Part shown: piece by piece, positions 1 to 11,790 of the stretch
Position numbering within the stretch: the stretch's first letter is position 1
Layout: every line of letters starts with the position of its first letter
NCBI GenBank assembly: GCA_036898135.1
Contig: CM072527.1
Coordinates: 5,358,578 to 5,422,577 of the forward strand
Direction: 5' to 3'
Source of the DNA: Oncomelania hupensis
Taxonomy: Eukaryota; Mollusca; Gastropoda; Littorinimorpha; Pomatiopsidae
DNA length: 64,000 nucleotides
Position numbers and translations under genes: made by a program
The notes under the pieces: generated by a model
What the model saw: only the letters and a program-made list of their open reading frames with translations
Told to the model about the DNA's origin: nothing
Database searches by the model: none

Positions 1-161
1 GTGTGTTATTCTTAAGGTAGATCTAGCTGTCACTTCATTATTAGCACCATAACAATGTTGGAAGATCCTAAAAATTTAAAATGAACTTTCCCTGCAACCA
101 ACCCAAGCCCAATCCATCGGAAAACACTATCTTGGGCAGGCTAACAAATTATTTCTTCATT

Positions 162-163
162 CC

Positions 164-258
<95 letters not shown>
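162..258. repeat. C run plus (CT)n microsatellite
   Basis: A run of C is followed by an uninterrupted CT dinucleotide tract. Serine/leucine-rich open frames across it come only from the repeat and are not coding. Confidence 0.97.
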
Positions 259-260
<2 letters not shown>

Positions 261-1635
261 CGTTGCCTCACACAATCATATTTTCCGGCACCACTTTCTT
301 TAAGGTTCAAAAGCAGATTCAAACAATTACTAATTAATTAAAATGATGAAGTCAGACGCAATGGTATTTTAAAACAGAGAAATCGATGAAATTGAACTAG
401 ATCTGCAAGAATAAATACAAGAACAACGGAGCAAAAACATGCAATGACCCAGGATAGTGGAAATAGAATTATAGATGACGTCAGCAATAATGACGTCATC
501 TCGTAGCTGACGTCAAAATGTTGTTTCCTCGCACTATTCACAAGTTTACGGGAAATGGTTAAATTCTAGAATGGTCTGAAAATATGAAATGGTTGGATTT
601 ACTTGGTGCAAGCCATTTCCGGTCTCAACAAAATCTGCCGTGATTCAAAGGAATTGTCCATCACTCTCTGAAGTAATTTATGTTCATGGCGACTTTAGCA
701 AAAGCTGAAAAACGATGGAAACATGAAAATGACTATCTGTTCAATTAAAAAAATGGCACAAAGCGTCAAAGGTTTCTCATCCTGCTTCGGTGCCCTCATC
801 GAAGTGGATTGATGACATGTCTTGCTGGACACCTGTCACATATCCCAACATCTTCAACTATCTCGTTTTATTCGAGGGCGTTGACGGTGAACAGATGGAG
901 AATTATAAATGACTAGAATCTTATAGTGTGAAAGATGCACGATTAGATCACACAATTCGGTCCATGCACTTTAATCTGAAGACTTATCGCACGAAGCAAC
1001 CGATGGCACGTTAAAATTAGTTTCATATTGCGGAAGTCGGTTTTCGCTGCGGCTCGCTCATAGGCCTCGATCTTTGCTTGTTTTGTTCATAACAACTGCT
1101 TGTGCAGTTGAAATGGTGGCTCACACGTACATTATTTCCTCGTGAGAGGTCTGTGATCAAAACATTCTCGTCCTAATGCTTCTTGTAGCTTTTTTCTATT
1201 GTTTCTGCAGCCTTTAATAGCACAATGAGCACCAGAGCCGTCTGTGTAACTTCCTTGTACAGTAGACATGTTCTATATAACCGGAAGTTGGTTGCACTCG
1301 TCTTCAAATAAAGTCAAAATGGCGGACTCTATTCATAACCATTTGGGAATGAATATAATCATGAATAAAGCGCATATAATGGGCTCAAAGAGTACTCAAG
1401 GTGTTTGGCCCCACAGCGGTCCGTGGCGGTAGACCGGGAGCAGAATGCAGCAATTTGATGTCTTGTGGATTCTTTCTAGGATAAAATGCTTCCTTAGAAT
1501 TAAAATGGGATTTGTATATCGGATAATGTAAGTGTTGAAATAAGTTCAAACATGGCCAAAGTGTAGCAAACTTGACCAGTTCCAAAGACAGTTGCAGTTT
1601 TGATCTTCATTTCGAACAGCGCCTTCAGTAACTCC
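259..1635. other. Unassigned non-coding stretch
   Basis: I recognise no gene or repeat here. A TATATAA-like motif near 1274 lies shortly upstream of an ATG in a fair Kozak context at 1319, which opens a frame of only 37 codons. Nothing supports it as a gene. Confidence 0.5.
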
Positions 1636-1639
1636 TTCA

Positions 1640-1945
1640 TATGATAGTATAAACCGAGGTCAGCCCGTGCACGCACGCATTACATCGCAGGGACTTTACA
1701 GATCCTGACGCTCATGTCCTGGACGGGAGAGTGCCTGCTACACAAATACACCCAGCACGCACTAAGCCTTTTCTCCTCCATGCCGGGTCGCCCAGGATTA
1801 TGCTCAGTCGTCTGGGCGTCAGACTATGCGCCCAATGGCTGCAAGTGGGCGCCTCGGGGGCGGGATCCTTTATTGACCAGCGCCTTGTGCGGCTCTGGAG
1901 CTGGAAAAGCGCTACATCAGAACGAATAAATAAATAAATAAACAT
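1640..1945 (+). mobile_element. SINE family S1, head-less copy
   Basis: This segment aligns by eye with 63147-63450: the same order of a 'TTTA-AGATCCTGACGCTC' block, a 'GCAAGTGGGCGCCTC' block, a 'CAGCGCCTTG' block and an 'AAGCGCTA' end, followed by an A/T-rich (AAAT)n tail at 1926-1942. The central block also occurs downstream of a tRNA-like head at 35711-35962, so I infer this is a 5'-truncated tRNA-type SINE. It could instead be the 3' end of a partner LINE. Confidence 0.75.
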
Positions 1946-1975
1946 TTTAATTCGCTACAAGTACTTCTACTTCTT

Positions 1976-2040
1976 CTATCCTATCCTATCCTATTCCGTA
2001 ACTCGGAGGTCGTAGGGGCACCATAGATGATCGTTTAATC
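1976..2040 (-). mobile_element. LINE 3' end fragment (copy A)
   Basis: (TATCC)n followed by the reverse complement of the 3' untranslated end seen in the longer copies at 6055-7516 and 52040-55357, with the shared words CGTAACTCGGAGGTCGTAGG and GATGATCGTTTAA. Strongly 5'-truncated. Confidence 0.85.
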
Positions 2041-2620
2041 TACTTCTTCTAACTCCAACTAATGCAGAGAACTCTAGAAGCGCATCGGCAGCAAGCTAGC
2101 GATGTGTCGTCACGACATAGAACGATGAAGAATTATATGATGATGTGTTGATGTTGATGTCTTGTACAGGGCGATCTTCCACGTCGGTAGACATGCTCAC
2201 GCAAGGGATTGTCATTGTGGGTGGGAAGTGACCCCAAAATAAAGCGAAGTATACCGCTATAGGAACTACATTGAAAACTACACAGCTTAGCTGAGGACAA
2301 TGTCTGTCTTGGATTCCAAAATCCACATTTCGTGAGGAGGCTCGCGCCCTTATCCATCGGCGCGATCGCGATGAGAGAAAGGCATGCGACTCAGGTTTCA
2401 TGGTCTCGCACCACCATCGCCCTTCTCCCGTAGCGGCGTGCACGTGCTGATGAATAAGTTTCTAGGTAGTCGGTACAATGGGCCGAGGCTTCCTTTGCGT
2501 GCTACTGCCGCTAATGATGATATCATCCAGAAAGATACGGAGATAATACGCCATTTGAAGGAGAAATAGCACTAAACAAGGAACAACACGTGGGTGTACA
2601 GTATGACACACACAGGATAT

Positions 2621-2805
2621 CTGGCAGACGGGAATAACCATCATAGGGAATAAGGGGGTTTGGAGCTAAAATCAACCATGAACCACAAGAGCAATCACAC
2701 TGCCAAGATGGGCAGTGACAAATGACCAAGCTTTTATTTTGTCCACGGCGGCATTGGAACATGTATCATTGGGGTGCCAGAGAAACGATCTACAACTGAG
2801 CTACG
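2621..2805 (-). mobile_element. tRNA-derived SINE family S2, copy 1
   Basis: Shares with 44731-44906 and 57669-57826 the order GGCAGACGG-ATAACC, AAATCAAC, ATCACACTGC, AAGATGG-CAGTGA and a right-hand end whose reverse complement begins GTAGCTCAG, a tRNA A-box-like sequence. The element therefore reads on the minus strand with its Pol III head at the right. The head here carries a small insertion relative to the copy at 44731. Confidence 0.72.
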
Positions 2806-3157
2806 TACATGTCTGGGAGAATCAGCGTAAGCACGAGAGACCAAACAGAACGTCTCTATACACAGTGCTAGCCCTCAGCCTGCAGAGCAACATTGTGCAG
2901 ACACCCCCAGTGGCCCAACACACCGGCAAACGAACGAGGTGGAGAAAAATTATTCTTCACAAGTGTTGGCTTAATCGAACCCATCTCTTTTGGCCCAACG
3001 CATTTGCTTCGCTCCGACGTTTTCCCGTCTCAGTGCGCTTAGTTTCACCAAACTGTGGAACTAAAAATGATTGGCAAAGATCATGCAAATAATTCGTCTC
3101 GTAGGGAAACCGTTCAGTTTACCTCCAAGTGCACTTAGTGTTCCGATATTTATTCCG

Positions 3158-3310
3158 TTTAATTATTTATTTCATCGTTCTTATATAGCGCGTCTCCAGC
3201 TCCAGAACTGCTCAAGGCGCTGGCCGATACAGGATCTAACTCAACCCCCCCCCCCCCCCCTCACCAATTGCGGCCTTTGCGCGCATTGTCTGACGCCCAG
3301 ACAACTGGAG
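3158..3310 (-). mobile_element. SINE family S1, 3' part
   Basis: Reverse complement of the S1 3' region: 'CAAGGCGCTGGCCGATACAG' and 'GATCTAACTCAA' match 17577-17675 and, on the other strand, 63340-63450. The body is interrupted by a C homopolymer at about 3245-3260. The head is missing. Confidence 0.75.
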
Positions 3311-3995
3311 ACAATGCGAGAGGAGTGGATGTCCTAAGTTGTACAAAGTTGTTTCAGTGTGCACGTCGCGAGTGCTACTCCGTCCTGATTGGCTGTCACG
3401 AGTGCACAGTAACCCGTATGTTTGTTGCGTCACTCAGTACCCAACGTGGAAGTCCCCTAGGGGCCCAGAGAAGGTAATTTTGTTTTGTCTTTTTTTCAAG
3501 CCAAAAGGATTGATCTTCTCTATGAGCTAACAATCACTACAACGGAACTGTTTATGGTGCACACACGACCCACGGTTTATCCTTTGACAACCAATGAAAA
3601 GTCTTTTGTTTTTGAGGAAGAAAAAAAGAAGAAGCGAATTTGTTGTAGAATTTTGGTATGCTCTTTAGGTTATTTAAAAACAATAACAAAATCAGCTACA
3701 GAAAAACAAAACAAAAATGTCTTTATTCATTTATCTTATCCTCTCAAACACAAATCTAACCGTCAGGCGAGCGTTTTGTAGGGATGTATTGTCTTGTTCT
3801 GTTATGTGTGGTCTGCCTGATGAAGAGCTGACCTCAAAACTTGGCATTGCATTGTTCTGTTTTCTCTTTATCCAAATAAGTTTCCTTTTTGAAGTTTTTA
3901 ATTATCCATCTGGTTTTTTTTAAAATAATATTAACATTTCTGTGTCCAAAAAGTACTTGCCTGCAAAAACAAACACGTTATGCTGTGGTACTTTC

Positions 3996-4000
<5 letters not shown>

Positions 4001-4082
<82 letters not shown>

Positions 4083-4183
4083 CAAAACGAACTGTTTTTC
4101 CGTGTCCCTCCAAAATCTATGGTGTGTAATCTTCACAGATCTATTTTTTGTCTGCCCATTTTTTCGTCTACGATATAACTTTT

Positions 4184-4256
<73 letters not shown>

Positions 4257-4278
4257 TTCTTCTTCTTCTTCTCCTTCT

Positions 4279-4315
<37 letters not shown>

Positions 4316-4336
4316 CCTCCATCCCTCCCTCTCTCT
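4001..4336. repeat. Compound CT / CTTT / CTT microsatellite
   Basis: (CT)n at 4001-4079, unique DNA, then (CTTT)n from about 4183 to 4252, (CTT)n to about 4283, and another (CT)n and (CCCT) tract. The whole is strand-asymmetric, with polypyrimidine on the plus strand. Long open frames over it are repeat artefacts. Confidence 0.95.
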
Positions 4337-4584
4337 ACCCCCGAAAGAAAAGTGGGTCATCCTTACAGATTTTGTTGTTCAGCCTGCGTCATCTCTGCAA
4401 CGGTCTTGTCATCCTGTTGAATAAAACCCTCCATCGGGTGAATGGAACTATTGATATCCACCTTTTCAAATTCAAACACTGCACAAACTCTAGAGTATTG
4501 CAGCGAGGGGGTGAGGGGGAGTTTTGTTTGTGAAGACCTGGCAAACAAAGTCCTGAATATCCAGCACTCAACAAACGTCAACGC

Positions 4585-4656
4585 AGGGCGGCTCAGTCGG
4601 TAGAACACTATCCTAGGGGACAGAAGAACAGCTATGGTTCGATTCCCGATGGCGAC
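4585..4656 (+). mobile_element. tRNA-like SINE head (isolated)
   Basis: GGCGGCTCAGTCGGTAGAAC resembles a tRNA A-box region, and GGTTCGATTCCCGATGGC resembles a B box, at tRNA-like spacing. The acceptor ends do not pair convincingly and an ATC-rich stretch follows, so this is more likely a SINE head or tRNA pseudogene than a functional tRNA. Confidence 0.55.
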
Positions 4657-4704
4657 ATCATAATCATCATGAGCGGCGTCATCATCATTCAGGATAGCGC
4701 TAAC

Positions 4705-4707
<3 letters not shown>

Positions 4708-4756
<49 letters not shown>
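4708..4756. repeat. (CAT)n microsatellite
   Basis: Uninterrupted CAT trinucleotide tract. Polyhistidine and polymethionine frames across it are artefacts. Confidence 0.95.
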
Positions 4757-4758
<2 letters not shown>

Positions 4759-4810
4759 AGAAAAAGCAAACGTCGATATATGTGTACATTAGTTAGTTAT
4801 TCATTGCTTA

Positions 4811-5025
4811 CAGAGTCCAGCGGACTGCAAAGAGCCGAATCAGGACCACAAAATCAGGATCACAACGTCGTTGAAAGAGGACTTACCCTTGAGCCGTATA
4901 AAATATCTGAAACAACTCCAGGGTAACATTGAAGGCACTCCACCAGCCGGTCACTTTACAATAAAGGCATCCCACGCAGGGGACGCTGAGGCTATACTCT
5001 AATTTATCGACAACCCCCTCAAACA
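4811..5025 (-). mobile_element. Dispersed repeat R1, diverged copy
   Basis: Shares GTCCAGCGGACT, CTCCACCAGCC, GTCACTTTACAATAAAG and CATCCCACGCAGGGGAC with copies at 23345-23930, 35968-36290 and 54566-54632. This is the most diverged copy and lacks the (TTACA)n end. The element class is not identified. Orientation is inferred from the (TTACA)n run at the plus-strand left end of the other copies, which reads as a 3' tail on the minus strand. Confidence 0.7.
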
Positions 5026-6054
5026 AACAAACAAAAAGCAATAATTAATAATAATTCGAACAAATGAAACCCATTAACTAAAACTTATATTCGATTTCAC
5101 ATATCTATAGCATTAATTCATTTCTTACTTAGTTAAACATTTACGAAGTATACACACATGTCACGCTGAATTCACGCATTCCGAACCTATCTAACCAATC
5201 CCGCCGAAGCCAAAGCGATAACCAATCACCGACCCTGCACACTTACAAATTCGGCAACCGATCCCTCCAGCTCACCCGACCAGACAAAAGTGGGCAAATT
5301 CATAACTCCTATTTCAAAGCATAGAGCTCAGAGATAACACAGAGAGTGACGCAAGGCTCATCATACTTTCTGTAAGGGTTAAGTCACGCCACACCATTAC
5401 CTGTGTTACACGGTGGTTATTTTTATCAATGGTTGATTCAGCCCCGATGCTTGAATCTTGATAAGTGTAACTCAGATTCGTTTATCCACGCAACCTGTTC
5501 ACTCAGCACCAACAAGGTAGGAATCGTCGTATGAAGTTTTTTCAACTTATTCAGCATGCATCCACAAATGCATACAATCACTTTTTGAAAATCACTTCAA
5601 AGATCAGCATCAAAAATCAGCATCAAAAATCAGCATAAAAAATCAGCATCAAAAATCATCACAAATCTCTATCAATCACTTTTTCCACTCAGACACAGTG
5701 CACCACTTTTACAGTCTCTCTATAATCGAGAGAAAGTTCGAACATTCCAGCATGACGCAATAACACCCAATCAAAATAAAACTCGTTACCGGAACTTTGC
5801 ACTCTTACGTCATATAACCTTATTTATGTTAGAAGAATCTCTTAGCTATTACTAGATTTATCTAGATGCTTTGATCGATAGTAAACAAGTAATTCTAGAA
5901 AATTCTCAACAATATCGACCGACGAAAATTATAAACATAATCATTATACAAAGCTTCTCCTAGCAACAAAACAAAACCAAATCAAAGGTAAATATGCTCT
6001 GTTATTGCTCGCTTTGCAAAACAAAATAAGAGGATCTATCGTGCGCCTCTCAAA
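5026..6054. other. Unassigned AT-rich stretch
   Basis: No gene recognised. About six loose tandem copies of an 'AAAATCAGCATC' word lie at 5583-5665. Otherwise no repeat family of this window is evident. Confidence 0.5.
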
Positions 6055-7516
6055 CGTAACAATCTGTAACAAGATCTGGCAGAGTGGGGAGTGGCTTACA
6101 CCATGGATCCAGTCGATTTTCATCACTCTTCCCAAAAAGGGTAATCTTCAGGAGTGCGAAAACTACCGCACCATCAGCCTTATAAGCCATCCCAGCAAAG
6201 TCCTCCTGAAAATAATACTCAACAGGTTGAAACCTAAAGCTGAACAAATCATAGCTGAAGAACAAGCAGGACTCAAGGCAGGGCGAAGTACTACTGAACA
6301 GATTTTAAACCTCAGACTAATCTGCGAGAAATACATAAAGCACCAACAACATCTATATTATGTGTTTGTAGACTTCAAGAAAGCTTTTGACCGAGTCTGG
6401 CATGCAGCTCTGTGAGCAACCATGAGAGTGTACATCAACCCTACAATCATTGAAATCACCAAAAGCCTGTTTGACTAGTGCAGTCCTCCACAACAACACC
6501 ATCGAGAACTGGGTCAAAACAATCGGTGTGTGTCAAGGATGCATACTCTCTCTCACAACAATCTTCAACATCTTCCTAGAACGCATCATGTCAGATGCCC
6601 TTGCAGATCACGAAGGCACAGCATATGGGGTAGAGCAATCTCCAACCTTCGTTTTGTGGATGCATTCATGGATTGGCTGGAGAGGAACAAGAACTTGGAA
6701 CAGCTGGTACAGAGGCTTGACACCACCTCCAGAACCTATGGAATAAAATAAGTGCCGAGAAGACCAAAATTATAATCAACAACACCAATGGCATCAACAT
6801 GGACATCAAAGTCCAAGGCCAATCCCTTTACACAGTGCATAGCTTCAAATATTTAGGAGCTATTGTATCAGACAATGAATCCCGACAGGAAGTCCTCTCC
6901 AGATCGCACAAACAACTGCTGTCCTTTCCATTTGGAAAGACATGACCATCAGTCTACATTCCAAGGTAAGGCTACTGCGCTCCCTTGTCATCTCCATATT
7001 CCTATATGCTTACGAAACATGGACCCTCACAGCAGATCTACAACGAAGAATACAAAGCATGGAGATGAGGTGCTAGGGAAGACTTCTGGGTATTTTCTAT
7101 ACCCAGCAAACCACCAACAACGAAGTCCGACAGACCATCACACAAATCATTGGACAACACGATGACATGCTCATGATGGTGAAGAAACGGAAACTCCGAT
7201 GGTATGGCCACATTATCACAAAAGCCATTGGACAACACGACGACATGCTCACAGTGGTGAAGAAACGGAAACTCCGATGGTATGGCGACACCAGAGCATC
7301 AGGCCTTGCAAAGACCATCCTGCTAGGCACGATACAAGGAGGCAGAAGAAGAGGGAGACAGAGAAAGAGATGGGAGGACAACATTCGAGAATGGACTGGC
7401 TTGACACTGAACGAATCCATGAGGGTTGCTGAGGACAGAGAAAGATGGATTACGCTGGCTAAACGATCATCTGGGGTGCCTTAACGACCTTCGAGTTACG
7501 GGATAGGATAGGATGG
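6055..7516 (+). mobile_element. Non-LTR retrotransposon fragment, RT and C-terminus (copy B)
   Basis: A decayed, 5'-truncated copy of an APE-type LINE, which I would place near the RTE/RTEX group from motif recognition. Reverse-transcriptase blocks are visible: LPKKGNLQECENYRTISLIS (about 6128-6184), EEQAGLKAGRSTTEQ (about 6258-6302) and motif A VFVDFKKAFDRVW (about 6364-6402). A stop codon follows at about 6413. The catalytic FADD motif reads FVDA (about 6654-6665). The C-terminal region KKRKLRWYGH, GGRRRGRQRKRWEDNIREWT runs to about 7484. The copy ends in the family signature CGAGTTACGGGATAGGATAG. Alignment with 52040-55357 starts near 6055. Multiple frameshifts and stops make it non-functional. 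Confidence 0.92.
7148..7303 (+). repeat. 78-bp tandem duplication inside LINE copy B
   Basis: CATTGGACAACACGA starts at 7148 and again at 7226, so the period is 78 bp (26 codons, in frame). Each copy runs through CATGCTCA and GTGAAGAAACGGAAACTCCG to TATGGC. The other LINE copies have a single unit. Confidence 0.9.
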
Positions 7517-8639
7517 GACATGGTGCATACTCTCTGTAAGGGTTAAGCCACCTTGACACTTGTATGATAGAATCTAATTAAGGTTTCAACACAATGTTAG
7601 AAGTATGTATTAGTGTTGATAATAAGAGGTTATAAAAACGAGAACTTAATTAGCGCCAAGCGTATCCAACTTTAAGGATACGGGAGCTAAATGAATTGTT
7701 GAGATAGATGATTAAAAGCGGTGGTGGAAGTGTCATGTCAGAAATTGTTTTGGGTTTTATTAAATTAAAACAAGAAACAGGAAATAAGAAGTAAAACAAG
7801 ACATGTGGTTGTTCATTATGGGAGTGGGTTGTAAAGAAAATTTGTGAAGCATAAATATTTCCTTTTGTTGTTCTATCAATTTTTATTCATCATATTAACA
7901 CAAGTTCTACTGAAGAATAAGTATAAAAGAAGACATTGATAGGTTAGATTATTAAAAAAATATGGAGCTATTTGTATAATAAATGGTGAAATATTAAGAG
8001 ATGTCAAGATGATTACAAATACAAATGCAAAAATAGTAATTTAGAAATATGTTGTTTTTAGAGTAGGTTTGTGTTTAAAAGTCATAAGGAGGTGAGGAGA
8101 TGTATTAATGTGGGCAAATTAATCTTTAATCAATGTTAGAGGAAAGACGTGGAGTATGGTTAATGTGTTAATGTAGTTCTGTTTCACCTCTAACATCGCT
8201 TAGTCAGTTAGGGGGTGAATGAGACTCCACAGAATGGTGTCAGGAGGATAGGCGACAGTGAGGTGGTTTTGGAAAGTTCCGTGAAATTAATATTAATAAG
8301 AGAACGAACGCATGCCCGTATAGATATTCCAATGAATATTTATAATTGCACCAATCATTATTAAGTTGGGAGGCGTAAAGTTGAGACTGGATAACCATAT
8401 TATAAATACGAGTGAAAGGGGCTCTCCGTCTCTGCTCTGGACCTCTTAGTTCTCTGTCTCTGGATTATGTGATTGAAGGATGAAGATTTTGTATTTTGAT
8501 GTCTGTTTTTCCAATATATAAATAGTTAGAAAAACAAAATGAAAGAATTGTGGGTTAGTGAATAAAATCTCTCAAACTGTCTCTCAAGCTGTCTGCGTAA
8601 AGTGTTGTCACCGTAGAATGTTAGCCTTTCCCCGTACAT
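7517..8639. other. Unassigned AT-rich stretch
   Basis: No gene or known repeat recognised. The word CTGTAAGGGTTAAG at about 7538 also occurs near 5374, flanking the LINE insertion at a distance. I could not extend that match. Confidence 0.4.
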
Positions 8640-9290
8640 GAAGTCGATTAGCTGACCACGTCATACTTGCCCGAGTTTCGTACCTGCAATGCCACGAACG
8701 TCGGCGTGCCCATGATTAAAGTCTTCGGGAACGAGCGTGAGAAGAGTGTGAAGGGTGCGCAATTTCGTGCCATGTCGTGGAAAGACCTTTGAAATTTTCA
8801 AAAATTTGGCACACATCAATGTGTTGTGCCATGTGCGTGAACCATGCGTGAACACTGCGCTTTCACTGCCAATGGTCCGTGTCAATGCGTGCCATGGGAA
8901 TCCACCATACGCGCCGATGCGCCATGCCACGCATTGTTCACGAACTGTCCACATTATGGGGGCGCCAGTTCGCGCCGCGTTCACGCATTCGAGCGGTCGT
9001 TATGACGTTGCCACGGGTTGTGTGCGTGATCATGACAAGCCCGGCTCAAGCATAGTTCGCGCACGTCACGAACCATTTGCGTATGGCAGGTAATGCTCGC
9101 GAACAATACTTAACGCATGCGTAAACAAGTTGTGACATTGCGAGTCAGTGCGACCCAGTTTTGGGCGCGCAATGGGTAGACAATGCGCAACTTACGCGTG
9201 TACAGGGCGCGAACAATTCTTCACGTTGCGTACCACCGAAATGGCACTCCTTGCCACGACAAAAATCGGGCAAGTGTCAGGGTGGCTTAA
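8640..9290. other. CpG-dense, non-coding patch
   Basis: Dense in CpG-containing words (GCGTGAAC, CACGAAC, GCGCCATG, TTCGCGC, GCATGCG) compared with its AT-rich flanks. Open frames on both strands (8661-8984 minus, 8755-9093 plus) overlap each other and show no domain or codon signal I can recognise. It may be an unmethylated island or an inserted foreign repeat. Confidence 0.5.
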
Positions 9291-9787
9291 GGGTCGGAGT
9301 TTAGGTTAAGGTATACGGAGGACCAGCATTATCATTATTATCAGCGGGATAGGGCAGACACAACGCACCACCAATACACACAGCAAGCATCACCGCCTAT
9401 CCCCTGCCCACTCTACCCCAATCTTTGGGTAGCGAGCTCCACGGCCATCGCGCTTTCGCACAGAACATGACCCGAATCTCGATCTGCATTATATAGCAGA
9501 CACGATGTGTGTTTGTATGTAAACAGAACGATGCATACGTGTTACAAAGATGTCACTGGAAGCTTGTTTGTTCTTCCTTTCATCAAAATTCGATTTTCCC
9601 CTTCCTTTTCCTTTCTTTGCTTCTTCTGTGTTTGTTCCTCCTTTTCCCCTCTCTTTCACTCACTTTTCATAGGAATGTTGATTCATCTTCTCATATATTG
9701 CTTTTCTTCTTTTCTTTTCAATTTTCCTTTATTGTTCCCCCTTCCCCTCTCCTTTCCCTCTAAGAGTGGTTCTTCGTGCATTTTATT

Positions 9788-9861
9788 CCACTGCTCTCTC
9801 TCTCTTTCTCTCTCTCACTCACTCTCTCTTCCTGGTTTATTCCTTTGTTGGTTTGTGTGTG

Positions 9862-9895
<34 letters not shown>

Positions 9896-9909
9896 GGGGG
9901 GGGGGGGGT
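9788..9909. repeat. CT and GT microsatellites with G run
   Basis: Imperfect (CT)n to about 9835, then (GT)n from about 9852 ending in a G homopolymer. Confidence 0.9.
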
Positions 9910-10040
9910 ATGTTTTCCTTTACCCTTTTTCATTGTATTCAGGAATGGCATGGCCAACGTTAGCTCAAACAGAAACATTTCCCATTCTCAATTGCAAAAG
10001 TGACACAAATTTTGAAAGCAAATTTCCATTTGTGGAGGTT

Positions 10041-10481
10041 CCTATTCTATCCTATCCCCTAACTCGAAGGCCGTTGGGGCACCACAGATGATCGTTTAAC
10101 CAGCATATTCCATCTTTCTTTATTCTCGGCAACCCTCGTGGCTCCGCTCAGTGTCAAGCCAGTCCATTTTCGAATGTTATCCTCCCATCTCTTTTTCTGT
10201 CTCCCTCTTCTTCTGCTTCCTTGCACCGTGCCTTGCAGGATGGTCTTCGCAAGGCCTAATGCTTGGGTGACGTTACCATACCATCGGAGTTTCCGTTTCT
10301 TCACCATTGTGAGCATGTCATCGTGTTGTCCAATGGCTTGTGTATTGGTCTGTCGGACTTTGTTGTTGGTGATGAGCTGAGCTGGGTATGGAAAATGCCT
10401 GAAGTCTTCTGTAGCACCTCATCTCCATGCTTTGTATTCTTCGTTGGAGATCTGCTGTGAGAGTCCACGTTTCGCAACATG
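10041..10481 (-). mobile_element. LINE 3' fragment (copy C)
   Basis: Reverse complement of the LINE C-terminal region and 3' end. The minus-strand reading gives VKKRKLRWYGNVTQALGLAK and RRRGRQKKRWEDNIRKWTGL, then the tail with ATCCTATCCCCTAACTCG at the plus-strand left. It is 5'-truncated near 10481, and the frame is broken near 10320. Confidence 0.9.
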
Positions 10482-10781
10482 GGGATTCGGGCAGCTTGAA
10501 ATCGTTCAAAGCTCATTCTCACTTCATTTTCCATTTGAATTTATTTTCATTATTCGTTTATGTTTCATTCCAACCGATGTTGAAGTGAAATGTGTATATG
10601 CTTAAACATGCTTTTATAGGGATCCCCTTCCACCACGCCTCTTCGACATATCCGTTTTACATTCACAAAGAATGTTGCACCACTGAAAAAAAAAGCTTGA
10701 AACAAAAAGCGAGTCTTTGGAAAGTGGTGTCACTTTTTTAAAATACGCAGCATTTGTGCACATGAATAGCAACCGCTAGCT

Positions 10782-11790
10782 CGACCCTTTTAGCGCTAAA
10801 ACTATCATCTAATAAATAGTCATTAAACAGGCAAAATCACGACCCTTTTAGCGCTAAAACTATTATCTAATAAATAGTCATTAAACAGGCAAAATCACGA
10901 CCCTTTTAGCGCTAAAACTATTATCTAATAAATAGTCATTAAACAGGCAAAATCACGACCCTTTTAGCGCTAAAACTATCATCTAATAAATAGTCATTAA
11001 ACAGGCAAAATCACGACCCTTTTAGCGCTAAAACTATTATCTAATAAATAGTCATTAAACAGGCAAAATCACGACCCTTTTAGCGCTAAAACTATCATCT
11101 AATAAATAGTCATTAAACAGGCAAAATCACGACCCTTTTAGCGCTAAAACTATCATCTAATAAATAGTCATTAAACAGGCAAAATCACGACCCTTTTAGC
11201 GCTAAAACTATCATCTAATAAATAGTCATTAAACAGGCAAAATCACGACCCTTTTAGCGCTAAAACTATTATCTAATAAATAGTCATTAAACAGGCAAAA
11301 TCACGACCCTTTTAGCGCTAAAACTATCATCTAATAAATAGTCATTAAACAGGCAAAATCACGACCCTTTTAGCGCTAAAACTATCATCTAATAAATAGT
11401 CATTAAACAGGCAAAATCACGACCCTTTTAGCGCTAAAACTATCATCTAATAAATAGTCATTAAACAGGCAAAATCACGACCCTTTTAGCGCTAAAACTA
11501 TCATCTAATAAATAGTCATTAAACAGGCAAAATCACGACCCTTTTAGCGCTAAAACTATCATCTAGTAGATAGTCATTAAACAGGCAAAATCACGACGCT
11601 TTTAGCGCTAAAACTATCATCTAAAAATAGTCATTAAACAGGCAAAATTACGACCCCTTTTAGCGCTAAAACTATCATTTAATAAATAGTCATTAAACAG
11701 GCAAAATCACGACTCTTTTAGCGCTAAAACTATCATTTAATAAATAGTCATTAAACAGGCAAAATCACGACCCTTTTAGCGCTAAAACTA
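10782..11790. repeat. 58-bp satellite array, left block
   Basis: About 17 head-to-tail units with a 58-bp period (CGACCC at 10782, 10840 and so on). Each unit has the perfect palindrome TTTTAGCGCTAAAA, then CTATCATCTAATAAATAG, then TCATTAAACAGGCAAAATCA. Units are almost identical, differing mainly at one C/T in CTATCATC/CTATTATC. This implies recent amplification or active homogenisation. Confidence 0.97.

Noticed and set aside
1319..1432. 37-codon frame after a TATA-like motif and fair Kozak context
   Set aside because: Too short, no homology recognised, and TATA-to-ATG spacing leaves almost no leader.
3889..4533. 214-codon Ser/Leu/Phe-rich open frame
   Set aside because: Translation of CT and CTTT microsatellites; the reverse strand is equally open.
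6863..7165. 100-codon frame in LINE copy B
   Set aside because: It is the wrong frame of the decayed RT C-terminal region.
5374..7552. CTGTAAGGGTTAAG on both sides of LINE copy B as a possible LTR or target duplication
   Set aside because: The match is only about 14 bp, far from the LINE ends, and could not be extended.
8661..9093. Two overlapping ~110-codon frames on opposite strands
   Set aside because: High CpG content lowers stop frequency; no domain or codon bias supports either.
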